Part shown: piece after piece, positions 55,426 to 64,000 of the stretch
How positions within the stretch are numbered: position 1 is the stretch's first letter
Layout: every line of letters starts with the position of its first letter
Origin: Phytopythium helicoides
Taxonomy: Eukaryota; Oomycota; Peronosporomycetes; Pythiales; Pythiaceae
Reading direction: 5' to 3'
Length of the DNA: 64,000 nucleotides
NCBI GenBank assembly: GCA_024867545.1
Contig: JANFNE010000013.1
Span: forward strand, 1-64,000
The notes under the pieces: generated by a model
Databases searched by the model: none
What the model was told of the DNA's origin: nothing
Seen by the model: only the letters and a program-made list of their open reading frames with translations
Program-made: the position numbers and the translations under genes

Positions 55426-58400
55426 TCAGAAGCTGAAGGTGTCGAGGCGCGCGGACGGCAGCGCGTCGAGCAGCTCGACGGCGTCCACGGCGCTCGGCCG
55501 CGCGCTGGGCTCGCGCTGCAGGCAGCGAGCGATCAGGTCGGCGACGGCGGGCGGGCACTCGGCCGACAGCTGCGCGCGCGCGTTTGGTGGCAGCAGCAGC
55601 TCCTGGTGCAGCGCCTGCAGCGGCGGCAGCTCCTGGTGCAGCGCTTGCAGCGGCGGCGCTAGCGAGTCGAGCTCCAGCAGCAGCACGCCCAGCGAGTACA
55701 TGTCGGCCTTGGGCGACAGCGCGCCGCTCTGCAGCACCTCGGGGGCCGTCCACAGCGGCGCGCAGCTGCCGTCCGAGCGCTCGCGGAACGGCCGCATGCC
55801 GCGCTCGCACCGCCGGCTACGACCAAAGTCCCCGAGCTTGGCTTCTAGCTGAACGCTCAGTAGCACGTTGCGTGACTCGAGATCGCCGTGCACTACTGCA
55901 GGGTGCAGGTCGTGGTGCAGGTAGCACAGCGCGCGAGTGACACCCACGGCGATCGCAAGCTTCTCGCGCCGCCACGAAAGCTGCGTTCCGAACGACCGGA
56001 GGCACTGCTGCAGATCACCCGTCTCCATGTACTCGCTCACAAGCCACAAGTTGTTGAGTGCTGAGCTTGCGACGCCAATATACCGCACAATGTGTGGGTG
56101 ACGTAGTGACGCCGCTAGCAGAATCTCGTTCGCGAAGCTCTCGAGCGCACCGGAAGTGCACTTGCGCCGTCGCTTGAGCAGCCGCTTGGCTGCCACTCGC
56201 TTATCGTGAAGCAAGCATAACCACACCTCGCCACAAGTACCACGCCCAACCAAGTGGTGGAACTTGAGGTCGTGGAATGCAATCACCGAGTCGCGGACAG
56301 TTGGGCTGTCCAGCAGTAGCTGCATAGTATTGATGACATCCACCCAGACGCTCGATGCCTCGCTACCAGTAATCGAAGCAACTGCAGAGAACGGATCTAC
56401 ATTCTCCCCTAAGAACTCGGTCTGTGGACTTGGGATCCCCGAAGCGATTGAGCTCTCATCGGGAGTCATGACGGTAGCTGATGCCGTCGCCTTGTCTCTG
56501 CCTCGGAAGGAATACCCAAAGTGCGGAGACTGCCGTCGACGAATGAACACTCGGTACAGGAAAACGCTGCGATACCGAAGGGCAAATGCCGAGGCCACAA
56601 GTAGCGTTATCACTGCCACCGGGATGCCGATGATGCACCCAATTCGCGCTGGCATGTTTGATTTCTTGGATTTCGCTACTTGCTGCAGCCACGATTCTAC
56701 AAGCTTTCCTGGCTTTGGTTGACACCACTGAGTTGTTACTTCCGTGAACGAAATACAAGGAATGATAAACTGCGAAGTCGATGAACAGCTTGCAGCGTCC
56801 ACATCGTGGGTACCGGTGCTACTGGAGAGACGAAGAGCATACATAAAATTGGGAGGCTCACCGGTGGCATTGGACTGAACTCGCTGCATCACCACTTCGG
56901 GAATGTCTGAGTCGTTCCCACCATTTGCCCAAATTTTTGCGGATAGAGACGCTTCTGGTGCAGCAACATCATTTTTACTGCTGGAAGTGCCTATCGCACA
57001 GCGCGCGATGCTGGCAAGCTGCCGAAACCCGTTACAGGTACCAGCTTGGCGCCACAGCTGTTCGGAGCTGTTCGCTTCAGTGGAGCAGGTATGTGTGATG
57101 CAACCCGTACCTTGAATATCGGTGAAAGGGATTGCGAGATCGCCCATTGCAAGATCGCATGCAGTATAGACTTGAGCGAGTGCTCCATCACTTGCAAATA
57201 CGTACCCGGAATCCCATAAAAGAGCTCGTTGTAACAGTGGTGGGAGATCTGAGAGCCCGAGGTCAACATCCTCAAGTGTCTTTTGCAATGCTCTGGGAAG
57301 AGTTGAAAGTGTAAGGGGGTCGACTTGGTCGCCAGCAATGTGGCGTTGATAAAACTGCTGTGCAATGTCTGACGATTGACCATCAAAGCGAAAACTTGTG
57401 TTTACGGTCACTCCCCAGTCGTCTACTGTTGAGGTCTTACCACCGTCAGTTGATGCTGATCCTTCGCTTTCGGACTTGCCAAAATCTGAGCCGTAATTGA
57501 TCTCCAACCCAAGAGCGTTGGCATACTCTCGCAGCCATCGAGTCAGCAACAGAGAACTCTCTGGGTGACACCACCGAGCGCTCGAGCTCGCAGAGTACGG
57601 TGCACACGGAAAAGTCAGGGTGGACGTGGCGGCACAGATTTGATCTTGCGTCGCACTGCTTTCTGTTGAGTTGTGTTGAGCCTGGTCACCCAGACTTGGG
57701 CTATGGATCACCAATATCGAGTCTGCTGAATCGTCATCGAATTTGTGCTGTGCAACGCGAAGATCTGGGATGCTACTGCGATCTATGAGATCACCGCTGC
57801 CCGTCGACCAAACTGGAGCCATAGCAGTGTTCGCCACTGCCTCCACACTAGTCACAGCGCACTTGACTGTCGATTCCAATTGCGCTGCGGATTCGCATGA
57901 CTGGGATATGCACCAGCCGTACTCGGATTCTGCAGACGCACACAAAGTTGCTGAGCACTGGGCATCCGCAACTTCCTGCTTTGACAAGGCAATGTCTGCC
58001 ATGGTCGCCGCGCGCTCACAGTCGATGAAAACTGTCGCGAGCTCAGCACCATCCGACTCGCTCAATACATATCCTGCATCCCATAGCACGGCTCGCTGCA
58101 GCAGCGACGGTAGTGTGTCGAACGCGAGTGAATATTGCTGAAGCTTCTCGACGATGTCGTCGGGAACTCCTCGAGGCAGCGCCACGACATTGCTGTCGTT
58201 CGCGTTGGAGGCGCTGGGGTCCTCCCAGTAGAGCTTGTAGTAGAGCGAGACAAAGTCCGAAGTAACTCCGCTGGCGAATGCGCCAGACGAGGAAGACAAA
58301 CTCGCGGCCACCATCCCGAGCGAGCGGTACGCGACCGCAGCAACCGCTAGGGCTCGCATCGGCCGTGTGGGGGATAGTACTCGCGCTCTCGACCGCCGTC

Positions 58401-58437
58401 GGGTGGTCGGGAGGCTGCGGTCGTCCGTCTGCTCCAT
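55426..58437 (-). CDS. Receptor-like TKL kinase with a duplicated ectodomain
   Basis: Intronless, 1003 aa from the ATG at 58437; an internal Met at 58359 (MRALAVAAVAYRSLG) would give a more typical signal peptide. The ectodomain (about 50-590) holds two related halves: VPDDIVEKLQQYS, LPSLLQRAVLWDAGYVLSES and an acidic CERAATMADIAL in the first; LPPLLQRALLWDSGYVFAS and CDLAMGDLAI in the second, each followed by Cys-rich stretches. One membrane helix (IGCIIGIPVAVITLLVASAF, about 597-616) is followed by a juxtamembrane region. The kinase domain has VGRGTCGEVWLCLL, VAAKRLLKR, VVHGDLESRNVLL (Gly for Arg in HRD), LGDFGRSRRC, WTAPEVLQ and ADMYSLGVLLLELD. This is the oomycete TKL/RLK type; the ligand is unknown. 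Confidence 0.85.
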   Translation of the reverse strand: MEQTDDRSLPTTRRRSRARVLSPTRPMRALAVAAVAYRSLGMVAASLSSSSGAFASGVTSDFVSLYYKLYWEDPSASNANDSNVVALPRGVPDDIVEKLQQYSLAFDTLPSLLQRAVLWDAGYVLSESDGAELATVFIDCERAATMADIALSKQEVADAQCSATLCASAESEYGWCISQSCESAAQLESTVKCAVTSVEAVANTAMAPVWSTGSGDLIDRSSIPDLRVAQHKFDDDSADSILVIHSPSLGDQAQHNSTESSATQDQICAATSTLTFPCAPYSASSSARWCHPESSLLLTRWLREYANALGLEINYGSDFGKSESEGSASTDGGKTSTVDDWGVTVNTSFRFDGQSSDIAQQFYQRHIAGDQVDPLTLSTLPRALQKTLEDVDLGLSDLPPLLQRALLWDSGYVFASDGALAQVYTACDLAMGDLAIPFTDIQGTGCITHTCSTEANSSEQLWRQAGTCNGFRQLASIARCAIGTSSSKNDVAAPEASLSAKIWANGGNDSDIPEVVMQRVQSNATGEPPNFMYALRLSSSTGTHDVDAASCSSTSQFIIPCISFTEVTTQWCQPKPGKLVESWLQQVAKSKKSNMPARIGCIIGIPVAVITLLVASAFALRYRSVFLYRVFIRRRQSPHFGYSFRGRDKATASATVMTPDESSIASGIPSPQTEFLGENVDPFSAVASITGSEASSVWVDVINTMQLLLDSPTVRDSVIAFHDLKFHHLVGRGTCGEVWLCLLHDKRVAAKRLLKRRRKCTSGALESFANEILLAASLRHPHIVRYIGVASSALNNLWLVSEYMETGDLQQCLRSFGTQLSWRREKLAIAVGVTRALCYLHHDLHPAVVHGDLESRNVLLSVQLEAKLGDFGRSRRCERGMRPFRERSDGSCAPLWTAPEVLQSGALSPKADMYSLGVLLLELDSLAPPLQALHQELPPLQALHQELLLPPNARAQLSAECPPAVADLIARCLQREPSARPSAVDAVELLDALPSARLDTFSF
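55589..55659. repeat. 30-bp in-frame tandem duplication in the kinase gene
   Basis: A 30-bp unit is repeated twice near 55600-55660, coding PPLQALHQEL twice in the kinase C-lobe. It lengthens a loop before the final helices. Confidence 0.8.
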
Positions 58438-58751
58438 GCAGAGCCCGAATGAGCGCCAGCATCTCGCTCAGCCGAGGTGGAAGGCACGGTCGCCAGCCTC
58501 CGCCTGTGGTTTCCGTGGGTTTCCACCTCGGTTGAAGCCAATGGAGAAAGCCGCGAACGAACTGGGAACTTCCATTTTGGAAGCGAGCGGCTCTTGGTCT
58601 CCGCACTGTCGATCCATGGACTTTGGGAGTGCTGGCAGGAAGAAAGCGAGGGAGCAAGCAAGCTCCACGACAAGGAGACAAAGTGGCCCTTGATAAGCGT
58701 TATTGTATTCACAGCAGGGATGGCAAACTACATGGAGACAGAGAGCGACAC
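58438..58751 (-). promoter_or_regulatory. Receptor-kinase 5' region and transporter 3' end
   Basis: 314 bp. A CCAAT box on plus (58538-58542) lies about 100 bp upstream of the kinase start. No other gene is seen. Confidence 0.35.
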
Positions 58752-61700
58752 TCACTTCTTCTGGTGGTTGACGAAGCGCAGCGCCAGCAGCGCCAGCACG
58801 CGCAGCACGGCGATCATGATGATGTTGATGGTCATGTAGTAGTGGATGTCCGAGTGGCGGATCTCGAAGACACCGTCCAGGTACGAGCGGATGGGGATCG
58901 AGCCGATGGACGCCGGGGCGTTCTCGAGGATCTGGCAGCCCGTCGGGTAGGCCGTCATGTCGATGGTCGTGTTGGTCTCGAGCGCCGTCATGACCTCGGC
59001 CAGCTGCTCGTCCGAGCACTCGCCGAAGAGCATGGCCGAGAAGAGCATCAGCGAGTAGCGCTGCGGCGTGATGTCGAACAGCCAGCGGTAGTTGTGCGGG
59101 ATGGTCGTCGCCGGCGGGTTGAAGCCCATGAACAGCACGAAGATTGAGTTGAAGAGCACGCCAAGCAGCGCCGCCACCTCCACGCTCGGCATGGCGAACG
59201 ACAGCAACTGGCCCAGATACACCTGCAGCAGCACGTGCAGCGTCATATTGAGCCAGTAGAAGGCGGCCTGCGCGAGACCCGAGAAGCCCGCCATGAAGTA
59301 GAAGATGACCGAGAACAGCAGACTCGCCGCCGCCGTGTACGGGATCTCCACGACCGTGAAGCCCACGAAGTACCAGAACGAGTTGTACGTCTGCGAGGCG
59401 CGCTCGCGGTAGAACGACGCACGCTCCTCCGACACGACCGGCACGGCACTGTTGAGCGCCACGATACCCAGGAACGCCGTCGTGCAGAACACCATGCCGA
59501 GGCCACTGTTGACCTCCTGGTACGTGCGGTAGTTGGCGCCGACGAACACCAAGCCGAAGAGCAAACCCATGAAGATGTTGACAGCCATTCGCGTCCAGCT
59601 GTACGTTGGGAGGCGCCAGTACATGCGGAAGAAGCGCTGGAGGACCATGGTCGCCTGCGTGAAGCTGCTCGACGCGCGCTTGGCGGCAAATGACAGCGCC
59701 GACTGTCCCTCTGCGGGGCGAGACACACCCTCCTCGGCCAGATCCTTCTCCATCTGCGTCTTGAGCGGGCTGCGGTTGAAGCAGTCCACGAAGTCGGCGT
59801 CCACGTCCACGTGATGCTCCACACCGGCACCGATGACCTCAAGCATCCACGTTGCCGGGTTGTACTCGGGCTCGATGGCCGGAACACCCGGGATCGCCTC
59901 GAAGTAGTCGATGAGGGTCTTGGCGTTCTCGCCGAGGTCGCCGAAGTACACGGTCTCACCGCCACGCTTGAGCAGGAGCAGCGAGTCGAACAGCATGAAC
60001 ACCTCGGTCGACGGCTGGTGGATCGTGCACAGGATCGTACGGCCCGAGTCGGCGACCTTGCGGACACCGTCCATGATGACCTTGGCAGCACGCGCATCGA
60101 GACCACTCGTGGGCTCGTCAAGGAAGATCACACTGGGCTGGGCAGCCAGCTCGACGCCGATGGTCAGGCGCTTGAGCTGCTCGACCGTGCAGCCACGAAC
60201 GCAGTAGTCGGCGATCGAGTCGAGGTCCAGCAGCTCCAGGCACTCCTGCACCGAGTCGAGCTTCTTCTCGGCCGGCACATCACTGCCCTGACGCAGGAAC
60301 GCGCTGAACGTGAGCGCTTCGCGGATCGTGGCCGAGTCGGTGTGAATGTCCATCTGCTCGCAGTACCCAGTGCTTCGACGGATGGCGAGGTCGGTGGCGG
60401 GGAAGCCGTTGAGCAGAATCTGGCCCTGAGCCTTGCCGCCAGTCTTACGGCCGGCGATCACGTCCATCAGCGTCGTCTTGCCGGCACCTGAGGCGCCCAT
60501 GAGCGCCGTCATCTTGCCGGGGCGAGCGAAGCCCGACACGCCCTTGAGCAGGTCCTTGGACGCCTTCTTGTCCTTGGGGTCCGGGACCGTGTACCACAGA
60601 TCCAGGAACGCCACCGTCACCGGCACGAAGTTGCGCTCGCGTTGGTGCACGGCCGCCACCTGCACGTGGGTCTCGTCGACGCCACCCTTTTCGAGCTGAG
60701 GCTTTGGCGTCGCCAGCGCCTGGTAGTTGTCGCCGCCAGCTCCGGCACCGATCTCCTTGCGCGAAGGCAGCACAATGTTCTCGGGCGCCTCCATGCGCTT
60801 GTACTCGAGCGCGTAGTAGGCGAGCGCCATGCAGATGAAGTAGACGACGACGTTGAAGAGGATGCCGTACCAGATCCACTCCTTCTCGGTCTGGATCTCG
60901 AAGAAGCTGAGGTAGTACTCGCCCATCTTCATGCCGTACGCGGCGCAGTAGTCGACGCCGTCGACGACGCACTGCTCGAAGCGCTCGTTACGGTACTGGC
61001 TCACGGCGAGACTGCGGATGCCCCACGAGATGGGATCCAACCAATACAGCCAGATGAAGTAGTCGGGCAGGTTGTTGCGCGTCACGACAAAGCCGGCGAA
61101 CAGGATGGCGACCAGCAGCGAGACCATGGCCAGCGGCTTGGCCACGTGAACGTCTGTGGTGGTGCATGCGATGTAGAAGAAGAAAGCCGAGAACGACAGG
61201 TTGGTCAGGAACAGCAGCAGCTCGAAGAGCAGGTAGGCGCCGACGGTCGACACGAAGCCGCACATCCAGTAGACGAACGAGCCGAACACAAGACTCTCGA
61301 CGATCGTGAGCGGGATCTGGCTCACCGACATGGACACGACGTACGAGGACGTGCGGTAGAAGTTGGCGCGGCGCTGTTTGTAGAAGACGTCGCGAGCGGC
61401 GAAGTACACGGGGAGCATGGGCGTCTGCGCCAGCGCCAGGTACATGATGGAGAAGAAGATGATGCCCATGACGACCTGGACATCAGTGAAGTCGAATTGC
61501 CAGAAGACGCTGGCGTACAGGAGACCCATGAGCACGAGTAGCACGGCCTTGCCGCGCAAGAACGCTTTGTTGCGCACCGTGACCATGACCTGCCGGCGCA
61601 TGAGCGTCGCCGTGCTGGCCCAGAACGACTGCTGGAACTCAGGCACAGGATCGAAATGGTTCTCGGCGTCCTTGAGGCGCGCGGCGTCTAGCGGCGTGTT

Positions 61701-62939
61701 GAGCGCATCCAGGATGTCGGCGTGGAGCTTCGAGCGCACGAACCGCTCCGAGAACTCGCTGGGGGTGCGCGGGTGCTTGCTGTTGCCCGCGTTAGCGCCG
61801 GTGCCCGAGGACGGAAGAGCGACCTCGTACTGCGTCTGCTTGGAGGTGCTGAGGTCCACAAGGAAGTCGGCGACATCGCGGTGCGGCGGGCAGTGGAAGC
61901 CCAGCTCGCGGAAGTAGTCGACGACCTTGTCGCGCGGGCCGTGGTACAGCACCTCGCCGTCGTTGAGCAGCAGGACGTCGTCGAAGAGCGCGAAGACCTC
62001 TGGTGCCGGCTGCAGCAGCGACATGACCACGGTCTTGCGGAACGTCTTGGCCAGGCTGCGCTGCGTGCTCACGATGTCGAAGGTGGCGGCGCTGTCCAGG
62101 CCCGTGGAGATCTCGTCCAGCATGCAGGCGGCCTTGTTGCCGAACTCCATCTCGCCCGTGGTGACGCGCTTGCGCTCGCCGCCCGAGATGCCGCGCATCA
62201 TGGCGTCGCCGACTACTGTGTCGGCACAGCCCTCGAGTCCGAGCTGCTGGAGCACGAGGCCGGGCATGTGCTCGTTCATGGCGCGCGCGGCCTCGAGCGC
62301 GCGCTGGTTCTCCTCGGGCGTGCCGTTGCAGAAGTGCTGCGCGAAGGTGCGGTCGGCGAGCGTGGCGCCGCCCGAGAAGGTGTGTGCGAACTCAAGTGTC
62401 TCGCGCACGGTGAGCATGGGGTAGTGCGTGTCCCGCTGCGTGACGTAGGACACGAGCTGCGGCAGCTTACGCATGAGGTGCGCCTGCGCCGTGCCGTTGT
62501 AGGTCACCTCGCCCTCGAGCACGATGTTCTTGTCCATGGGGAAGCGTCCGCTGAGCACCTTCATGAGCGCCGACTTGCCCGAGCCGGGCTGGCCCAAGAT
62601 GAGCGTCATGGAGCCGGGCTTGAGCACGCCGCTGATGCCCTTAAGGATCTGCTTGCGCACCACGGTCTTCTTCTTGCCGCAGCGGCCGTACCTCTTCTTG
62701 AGGTGGTTGGCGATCGTGGGCAGCTCGGCCTTGGTGTCGCCCTCATCGGCCACCACCAGGTCGGCGCCGAGCGACAGGTTGGTGAAGCGCACCTCGAGCT
62801 GCGGCAGCGCCTGGCCCAGCGCCGCCTCCATGCGCGAGGCCACATGCGCGTGCAGCGCCTGCGGGCCGTGCGCCATCAGCTCGCTGGCCGAGGCGTACGT
62901 GATGGCCGGCGACGGCGGCACCGTCGGAGGCTGCTCCAT
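58752..62939 (-). CDS. Pleiotropic drug resistance ABC transporter (full-size ABCG/PDR)
   Basis: Intronless. From the ATG at 62939 (MEQPPTVPPSP) the product is 1395 aa, the normal PDR length; an open frame extends upstream to 63212 but reads as Arg/Pro-rich leader. The order is NBD1-TMD1-NBD2-TMD2. NBD1: Walker A GQPGSGKSAL, signature GISGGERKRVTTGE. TMD1 runs from about residue 450. NBD2 Walker A is GASGAGKTTLMDVIAGRKTG (about residue 815), with the degenerate signature VEQLKRLTIGVEL and Walker B VIFLDEPTSGLDARA; TMD2 ends NIIMIAVLRVLALLALRFVN. It exports hydrophobic compounds at the plasma membrane. Three small in-frame cassette genes seen antisense to it are shadows. Confidence 0.95.
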   Translation of the reverse strand: MEQPPTVPPSPAITYASASELMAHGPQALHAHVASRMEAALGQALPQLEVRFTNLSLGADLVVADEGDTKAELPTIANHLKKRYGRCGKKKTVVRKQILKGISGVLKPGSMTLILGQPGSGKSALMKVLSGRFPMDKNIVLEGEVTYNGTAQAHLMRKLPQLVSYVTQRDTHYPMLTVRETLEFAHTFSGGATLADRTFAQHFCNGTPEENQRALEAARAMNEHMPGLVLQQLGLEGCADTVVGDAMMRGISGGERKRVTTGEMEFGNKAACMLDEISTGLDSAATFDIVSTQRSLAKTFRKTVVMSLLQPAPEVFALFDDVLLLNDGEVLYHGPRDKVVDYFRELGFHCPPHRDVADFLVDLSTSKQTQYEVALPSSGTGANAGNSKHPRTPSEFSERFVRSKLHADILDALNTPLDAARLKDAENHFDPVPEFQQSFWASTATLMRRQVMVTVRNKAFLRGKAVLLVLMGLLYASVFWQFDFTDVQVVMGIIFFSIMYLALAQTPMLPVYFAARDVFYKQRRANFYRTSSYVVSMSVSQIPLTIVESLVFGSFVYWMCGFVSTVGAYLLFELLLFLTNLSFSAFFFYIACTTTDVHVAKPLAMVSLLVAILFAGFVVTRNNLPDYFIWLYWLDPISWGIRSLAVSQYRNERFEQCVVDGVDYCAAYGMKMGEYYLSFFEIQTEKEWIWYGILFNVVVYFICMALAYYALEYKRMEAPENIVLPSRKEIGAGAGGDNYQALATPKPQLEKGGVDETHVQVAAVHQRERNFVPVTVAFLDLWYTVPDPKDKKASKDLLKGVSGFARPGKMTALMGASGAGKTTLMDVIAGRKTGGKAQGQILLNGFPATDLAIRRSTGYCEQMDIHTDSATIREALTFSAFLRQGSDVPAEKKLDSVQECLELLDLDSIADYCVRGCTVEQLKRLTIGVELAAQPSVIFLDEPTSGLDARAAKVIMDGVRKVADSGRTILCTIHQPSTEVFMLFDSLLLLKRGGETVYFGDLGENAKTLIDYFEAIPGVPAIEPEYNPATWMLEVIGAGVEHHVDVDADFVDCFNRSPLKTQMEKDLAEEGVSRPAEGQSALSFAAKRASSSFTQATMVLQRFFRMYWRLPTYSWTRMAVNIFMGLLFGLVFVGANYRTYQEVNSGLGMVFCTTAFLGIVALNSAVPVVSEERASFYRERASQTYNSFWYFVGFTVVEIPYTAAASLLFSVIFYFMAGFSGLAQAAFYWLNMTLHVLLQVYLGQLLSFAMPSVEVAALLGVLFNSIFVLFMGFNPPATTIPHNYRWLFDITPQRYSLMLFSAMLFGECSDEQLAEVMTALETNTTIDMTAYPTGCQILENAPASIGSIPIRSYLDGVFEIRHSDIHYYMTINIIMIAVLRVLALLALRFVNHQKK

Positions 62940-63718
62940 GCTCGCGGGTGTCGGGGGCAGCGCGAAAGCGGGAATGGCGACTGCGCGCAACGAGACGAGC
63001 AGGCGGAGACGAACGCGGCGTGTGCGCGAGGGGAGAAACGAGCCTCGGGGTCCTGGAGCCGTCGGGAAAGGAGAGGAGAGGCCGGCGGGCTCACCACATT
63101 GGCCTTGACGTACCACGTGCGACTTGACTTGACTGTGCTGTGTACCGTACATGCGAGCGCTGGATACGCGCGGAAGGAGCTGCTTCGACCCGTCTGCAGA
63201 GGACGACGCCACGACTGCAATACCCTTGCCCTCCCGAGGATGGCGCCGACAGCCACATCAATGCGCTTCTGCGGCGCCGGCTGGACCTGGACGGAGCATC
63301 GCTGAGATTGGCGACAAGGTGCATCGGCTCTGCTTTGGAGTCGCCGAGGTATCACAAATCTGCAGCTGAGAGGTTTCAAGTGGTCCATTTGGGCTGAGGA
63401 TTATCGACATCTCAGTGATATATCAAGCGCCTCGGCCGATTTCAGCTGCACTCGATGCATGAGCAGATGTGCTGGACGGCGTGCGGTACCTCGGTGGTCA
63501 AGCAGACGGGAAGGCTATGGGAGCCGAGAGCGCGCAGCTGCTGGCTGGTGGACCCGGTCGACGGGTGCTCGGTGGACAGAGACGCCTCGCGGATATAACA
63601 GAGCGAGCTGGCTCTGCCTCCCGCAGCGCACACGCGAGCAATTGGTCCCTTCGGACCGCGAGCAAATCCACCGGGCGATCACAGTCAGCGACCGATCGAT
63701 GATGCCCCGTGATGCTTG
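62940..63718. other. 5' region of the PDR transporter, no gene assigned
   Basis: 779 bp. A direct repeat of CGACTTGACTTGACTGT-like sequence occurs near 63119-63133. Several frames of 60-120 codons exist on both strands, but none has a recognisable motif. It may hold the promoter of a divergent plus-strand gene as well as that of the transporter. Confidence 0.35.
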
Positions 63719-64000
63719 ATGCAGCTCAATCTGTTGCACTTTGCAAGTGAGTTTGGTCACGAAGGCACATCCGACCCAATGTATCGGGTTGAAGCGAGTA
63801 CTATTCGAAACATCTTGGCGTTTGTATGGCATCTTCAACGCTACGGCGAGAAGCCAGTCTGCTGTCACGAACAGTGGGACCACGCGCGTCTGAATCTGAA
63901 CCTGTCATCATACAAATGCCAAGTGTACAATGACAAACATCAGCCCGAATCAGACATTCGAACCGAACACCTCATCAAAAACGACCCAGCGCCGGGGCGA
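63719..64000 (+). CDS. Partial hypothetical protein running off the right edge
   Basis: From the ATG at 63719 the frame stays open for 94 codons to the window end. It starts MQLNLLHFASEFGHEGTSDP and includes IRNILAFVWHLQRYGEKPVC, a composition that looks like real protein. No family is recognised. It could be an internal exon of a gene starting upstream, or chance. Confidence 0.35.
   Translation, partial: MQLNLLHFASEFGHEGTSDPMYRVEASTIRNILAFVWHLQRYGEKPVCCHEQWDHARLNLNLSSYKCQVYNDKHQPESDIRTEHLIKNDPAPGR

Noticed and set aside
61722..63305. 527-codon plus-strand frame opposite the PDR transporter
   Set aside because: Antisense shadow; composition rich in Arg, Glu, His and Val, with no motif.

Overview
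The window looks like a nuclear contig from an oomycete, most likely a Pythium/Phytophthora-type peronosporalean. The grounds are GC-rich compact genes with none or a few introns of about 50-90 bp, short divergent promoters of 115-370 bp, an oomycete-style TKL receptor kinase, a full-size PDR/ABCG transporter and eukaryotic housekeeping genes (CSNK2B, CTNNBL1, NPRL3, TIP41, COMMD10). The species call is inference; the eukaryotic nature is certain.

Bases 1 to about 16,990 are one tandem array. Units of 632-808 bp each carry one copy of the initiator tRNA-Met gene (25 complete copies seen, all on the plus strand). The array runs off the left edge of the window. Each unit also has a (TTTC)n tract directly after the tRNA, a 10-bp minisatellite, a (CAAA)n tract, a GATC-rich palindromic hairpin and a purine/GT-rich flank. 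A poly-A-tailed, tRNA-like retroelement candidate on the minus strand (about 17,045-17,300) lies just past the broken last unit.

From 17.3 kb on, ordinary genes are densely packed: TIP41 (-), COMMD10 (-), CTNNBL1 (+, frameshifted), a SAPS-type PP6 regulatory subunit (-) and a USP22-like deubiquitinase (+). From 26.0 to 34.9 kb is a glycosyltransferase cluster. It holds two bifunctional GT31-GT10 fusion genes in inverted orientation, with about 1.58 kb of near-identical inverted repeat, and two plain GT31 genes, one of them disrupted.

From 34.9 to 45.9 kb come a PH-domain protein (-), an unrecognised protein (-), a RADX/RPA1-like multi-OB-fold protein (+), CK2 beta (-), a dual-specificity phosphatase fused to an ASCH domain (+) and an STK16-like kinase (-). 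From 46 to 63 kb come a PMCA-type calcium ATPase (-), a coiled-coil protein (-), an unrecognised protein (+), NPRL3 of GATOR1 (+), an ABHD18-like hydrolase (-), a receptor-like kinase with a duplicated ectodomain (-) and a PDR transporter (-). An open frame runs off the right edge.

Functionally this is housekeeping signalling (TOR and PP2A/PP6/CK2 regulation), secretory glycosylation and membrane transport. The standouts are the initiator tRNA array, the GT31-GT10 fusion pair with its inverted duplication, and the phosphatase-ASCH fusion. Several conserved genes carry single-base +1 frameshifts in short homopolymers, which points to uncorrected assembly indels rather than real gene loss in at least some cases.
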